Assembly (NCBI RefSeq): GCF_000418325.1 | Contig: NC_021658.1 | Coordinates: forward strand, 10,678,001-10,742,000 | Length of the DNA: 64,000 nt | Direction: 5' to 3' | Origin: Sorangium cellulosum So0157-2 | Lineage (GTDB): Bacteria; Myxococcota_A; Polyangia; Polyangiales; Polyangiaceae | Shown: positions 62,084 through 64,000 of the stretch, piece after piece | Layout: every line of letters starts with the position of its first letter | Numbering within the stretch: position 1 is the stretch's first letter | Notes under the pieces: model-generated | Database searches by the model: none | What the model was told of the DNA's origin: nothing | Seen by the model: only the letters and a program-made list of their open reading frames with translations | Program-made: the position numbers and the translations under genes

Positions 62084-62429
62084 GGTAGCCTTCGCGGTTC
62101 GAGGAGGTGCCCAGCGTAGTGGGTGATCCCGCCCCCCCGCACGCGAATTTCCCGGCGCCGCTCGCCCGCTCCCGCGCGCCTCGCCCCGCGATTCCGCGCG
62201 GCGCTTCGCCGCCTCTGCCGCGATGTCCGGACGGCACGAGAGCGCTCACGACATCGCATAACAAGGACATCCGTGATCCGTCCTTGTCGCCTCGCCTGCA
62301 CGTCGGCTGTCCTCTCCATCCGCTCCTCTCCTCCGGGGCCGGCGCCCGGCGTCCTCAGCCGCGCCGCGGAATCCTGAGCTGCGGCCGCGGCGTCGCGCGC
62401 GCCCGGGCAGCGACCGCCTCGGCGCGGCC
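62084..62429. other. 346-bp intergenic region
   Basis: It lies upstream of the aminotransferase gene and downstream of the small CxxC gene, both on the minus strand. A less GC-rich patch at about 62245-62275 may hold the aminotransferase promoter. No gene, repeat or clear hairpin is supported. Confidence 0.45.
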
Positions 62430-62750
62430 TCAGCCAGCGGCCCCGCCCTCGGCGCGCGCCACGTCTCGCAGGCGCGCGACGCGGTACTCCAGCCGGGAGA
62501 TGACCTCCTCCTTCGTCGCGCCCTCGCCCACATCCATCAGCACCCTCTGGCACATCGCGCACATCTGCAGGAGGTGGGAGCGGAGCTCCTCGGGGGTGCA
62601 CGCCCCCTTCCTGAGCTCGTCGAGCCGCCGCGCGAGGCCCTCCTTCTCGCGGCCCGCCTCCGATGGATCGCCGGCCGCCGCCGGATCGTTCCAGCGCGCC
62701 GCGCTGGCCTCGCACAGGAAACACGCACCTTCGATGGGCTTCTGCAGCAT
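62430..62750 (-). CDS. Small CxxC protein, hypothetical
   Basis: 106 residues from ATG 62750 with GAGGAGAGCC just upstream; frames extending further have no ribosome binding site. Cys pairs GACFLCEAS near the N-terminus and QMCAMCQRVL in the middle could bind a metal such as zinc. The rest is charged and helical (KEGLARRLDELRKGACTPEELRSHLLQ, KEEVISRLEYRVARLRDVARAEG). No signal peptide. The protein is not recognised; it may be a small zinc-ribbon-like regulator or a metal-binding scaffold. It precedes the aminotransferase gene on the same strand by 346 bp, too far for tight coupling. Confidence 0.65.
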   Translation of the reverse strand: MLQKPIEGACFLCEASAARWNDPAAAGDPSEAGREKEGLARRLDELRKGACTPEELRSHLLQMCAMCQRVLMDVGEGATKEEVISRLEYRVARLRDVARAEGGAAG

Positions 62751-63087
62751 GGCTCTCCTCGTACAGTAGGTGTGTAAGGACAATCTGGAGCCGCTCGCCC
62801 GGATCACAAGCCTGCCCGGCATCTCCGGGCTGGGATCCCGCGCCGAGGGCGGGCGAGCGCGCGGCCATGCCGGTCGGTTGTGCGGCGGGGTGAGCCGCAC
62901 GCCGAAGGCGCTCGGCGGCTCCGCGGTGACGCTCCACCTCGACCCGACGTCGACGCGACGTGGAAGCGCGCGGTCGAGGCGGGCGCCACCGTCGAGATGC
63001 GCGCGCTCCTCGACGCGCTGGCCGGCGAGGAGCGCTCCGTCATCATGAGACGCGACCTGCGCATCGCTCGCGATTACCCTGCGAGCT
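62751..63087. other. 337-bp gap with a decayed gene fragment
   Basis: It lies between the divergently oriented small CxxC gene and the end of the marR gene. About half of it is a broken VOC-family fragment listed separately; upstream of that nothing is recognisable. The promoter of the CxxC gene must lie at its left end, where TGTGTAAGGACAATCTGG is comparatively AT-rich. Confidence 0.45.
62890..63010 (+). pseudogene. Remnant of a VOC/PhnB-like glyoxalase-fold gene
   Basis: Two adjacent frames code for consecutive pieces of the PhnB-type pattern. One reads RTPKALGGSAVTLHL up to about 62942, and the next frame continues DVDATWKRAVEAGATVEM to about 63000. Intact relatives read LGGspVtlhLYVxDVDatw, so a few bases at about 62943-62948 were lost, breaking the frame. 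The rest of the domain at both ends is missing and no start codon is available. It is a decayed fragment on the plus strand. Confidence 0.55.
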
Positions 63088-63570
63088 TCATTTCTCTCTC
63101 CTCTTCATCGATGGCACGGGCGTGTCGTCGATCTCGAGATTGCCGATCATGTCGGCGAGGACGCGCCTCGTCGTCTCCAGCTCCGCGGCCGGGATGCCCC
63201 GCGTCGCGCGGCGCTCCACCTCGACCACCACGCCCTGGGCCCAGTCGTACTCCGCGCTCTGACGGGTGCAGCGCACGCGGAACGCGCGCGCGTCGCTCTC
63301 GTCGGGGGTCCGCTCGACGAGCCCCTTCTTTTCGAGGCGACCGACGAGGGCCGAGAGCGACGCGGCCGTGATCTGCAGCCGCTCGGCGAGCTCGCGCTGG
63401 GTGAGCCCCACGCGCTCTCCGAGCAGCGCGCCGATCAGGCGGAACTCCGCGAGCGTGACCCCCCGCTCGGCGAGGCGCTCCTGGATCAGCGGCAAGGCGG
63501 TGCGATCCACGCGAGCGATCCGCGCGAGCAGCAGCGTGGTGAAGACGGTCAGCGTGTCGGTCACCCCCAA
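63088..63570 (-). CDS. MarR-family transcriptional regulator
   Basis: 160 residues if started at TTG 63570 (a GTG two codons later is possible). A winged-helix MarR fold: RTALPLIQERLAERGVTLAEFRLIGALLGERVGLTQRELAERLQITAASLSALVGRLEKKGLVERTPDESDARAFRVRCT, where LTQRELAERLQITAASLSALV is the helix-turn-helix and DESDARAFRV the wing. MarR proteins form dimers and usually repress their own and neighbouring genes until a phenolic or other ligand binds. A perfect inverted repeat touches the start codon and is the likely operator. No Shine-Dalgarno is seen, so the transcript may be leaderless. The divergent gene on its right starts at 63943. Confidence 0.9.
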   Translation of the reverse strand: MGVTDTLTVFTTLLLARIARVDRTALPLIQERLAERGVTLAEFRLIGALLGERVGLTQRELAERLQITAASLSALVGRLEKKGLVERTPDESDARAFRVRCTRQSAEYDWAQGVVVEVERRATRGIPAAELETTRRVLADMIGNLEIDDTPVPSMKRREK

Positions 63571-63589
63571 TAGTTAGTAAGGCTAACTA
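63571..63589. promoter_or_regulatory. Palindromic MarR operator
   Basis: TAGTTAG (63571-63577) and CTAACTA (63583-63589) are exact reverse complements around TAAGG. The site is very AT-rich against its surroundings and lies immediately in front of the marR start codon, where bound MarR would block its own transcription. Size and symmetry fit known MarR-family operators. Confidence 0.75.
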
Positions 63590-63716
63590 ACATCGTCAAG
63601 CAGGATCGCAGGGCCGGCGAGACCCCCGCCGGCCGGAGTGCGCGTCGAGGGGGCCCAGCCCTTTCGCCCGTCGGCCGACACCGGCGCCCCGTCGCGCCGG
63701 AGCGGTCCAGGGAGGA

Positions 63717-63762
63717 GCTGCTGCGCGAGTTGCGCGAGCGCTCGCGCAACTCGCGCGGCAGC
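63717..63762. repeat. 46-bp near-perfect palindrome (17-bp arms fully paired at centre)
   Basis: Bases 63723-63756 form a perfect 34-bp palindrome without spacer (left arm GCGCGAGTTGCGCGAGC, right arm its exact complement). After a single T/G mismatch pairing continues for five more bases on each side (63717-63721 with 63758-63762). Such a structure can extrude as a cruciform or form a very stable RNA stem. No second copy was noticed in the window. Confidence 0.85.
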
Positions 63763-63926
63763 GCGCGCAACAGGCCTGGTGAGGGCCGCCCTGCAACGGC
63801 CATTTCGCGGGCCCGCGGCGCTGGCGCGGGACCTGCTCTGGGGGTGAGCGAGTGAGCGACGGGCGATGGGAGACGACGGACCGCGCGGCACGCCGCCGCC
63901 GCGGCGTCGTGACCCCCAGAGGCCCG

Positions 63927-63934
63927 AAGGAGGT
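63927..63934 (+). promoter_or_regulatory. Shine-Dalgarno AAGGAGGT
   Basis: A consensus ribosome binding site lies eight bases before ATG 63943. It is the main evidence that a real gene starts at the right window edge. Confidence 0.7.
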
Positions 63935-63942
63935 CTGCGCAC

Positions 63943-64000
63943 ATGGACGGACAACTCGCAGCAACCGGTTTTTCGAGCATGAACCAGGGGATGAGGGCAG
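63943..64000 (+). CDS. Start of an unidentified gene (3' end outside window)
   Basis: Only the first 19 codons are in the window: MDGQLAATGFSSMNQGMRA. There is a consensus Shine-Dalgarno at the right distance, and the sequence around the start is less GC-rich than neighbouring non-coding DNA. The N-terminus is soluble and does not look like a signal peptide. It is divergent from marR and could be controlled by it, although the operator lies about 350 bp away. The product cannot be named. Confidence 0.6.
   Translation, partial: MDGQLAATGFSSMNQGMRA

Larger units (their letters stand above)
63591..63942. other. 352-bp divergent intergenic region with a long palindrome
   Basis: It lies between marR (minus) and the gene starting at 63943 (plus). 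Apart from the operator at its left edge it contains a 46-bp near-perfect palindrome (63717-63762), and an AAGGAGGT ribosome binding site at its right end. Open frames across it are unsupported. Confidence 0.5.

Noticed and set aside
62088..62112. tRNA-like GGTTCGA T-loop motif
   Set aside because: No acceptor stem, anticodon arm or D-arm fits around it. No tRNA could be supported anywhere in the window.

Overview
The window is very GC-rich DNA whose gene content points to a large-genome myxobacterium of the Sorangium/Polyangium type (order Polyangiales). The evidence is several Hanks-type Ser/Thr kinases paired with PEGA/TPR envelope proteins, many Cys-rich or Gly-rich lipoproteins, FG-GAP surface proteins, a kinase-ATPase-TPR regulator, an ECF42-type sigma factor with its DGPF partner, and a mevalonate-type HMG-CoA synthase. 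The taxon is inferred from style and gene families; there is no rRNA gene in the window.

Layout. 1-2441: end of a Ser/Thr kinase gene, a PEGA-type protein and a small lipoprotein. 2577-6347: the RNA helicase HrpA. 6465-8926: a second PEGA protein overlapping a pseudokinase. 9088-10167: a Cys-rich lipoprotein, followed by a 42-bp minisatellite whose every unit carries a hairpin. 10912-16085: an SpvB/Rhs-type polymorphic-toxin locus broken by an IS1182-type element. Beyond the element only the last 75 residues of a WHH-type HNH nuclease toxin remain, overlapped by an intact, AT-richer putative immunity gene. 16187-17681: a crotonase and Dps. 18094-21948: a very large kinase/cyclase-like/AAA/TPR protein. 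22157-31779: surface lipoproteins (sulfatase-modifying-factor fold, VWA, FG-GAP/DNRLRE) with HMG-CoA synthase between them.

31808-40106 (minus strand) is a coherent reductive pyrimidine catabolism cluster: NCS1 permease, PreA, PreT, dihydropyrimidinase, nitrilase-type beta-ureidopropionase, and (methyl)malonate-semialdehyde dehydrogenase. The beta-alanine aminotransferase step is absent from the cluster. A class III aminotransferase at 60752-62083 is a plausible supplier.

40703-64000 is mixed. It holds two STAS-like small proteins around a ThiF-nitroreductase fusion, a large PilZ-like protein, TerC, a response regulator, an S9 peptidase lipoprotein, and a translationally coupled pair of ferritin-like proteins. 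It continues with a class II photolyase, a DedA protein, a third kinase/PEGA-like pair, the DGPF/ECF42 pair, a Uma2-type nuclease, the aminotransferase, a small CxxC protein, a decayed VOC-family fragment, a MarR regulator with a palindromic operator at its start, and the start of a new gene at the right edge.

Starts were chosen by Shine-Dalgarno match, signal peptide placement and overlap with neighbours. Long open frames on the opposite strand of real genes are products of the high GC content and were left out.
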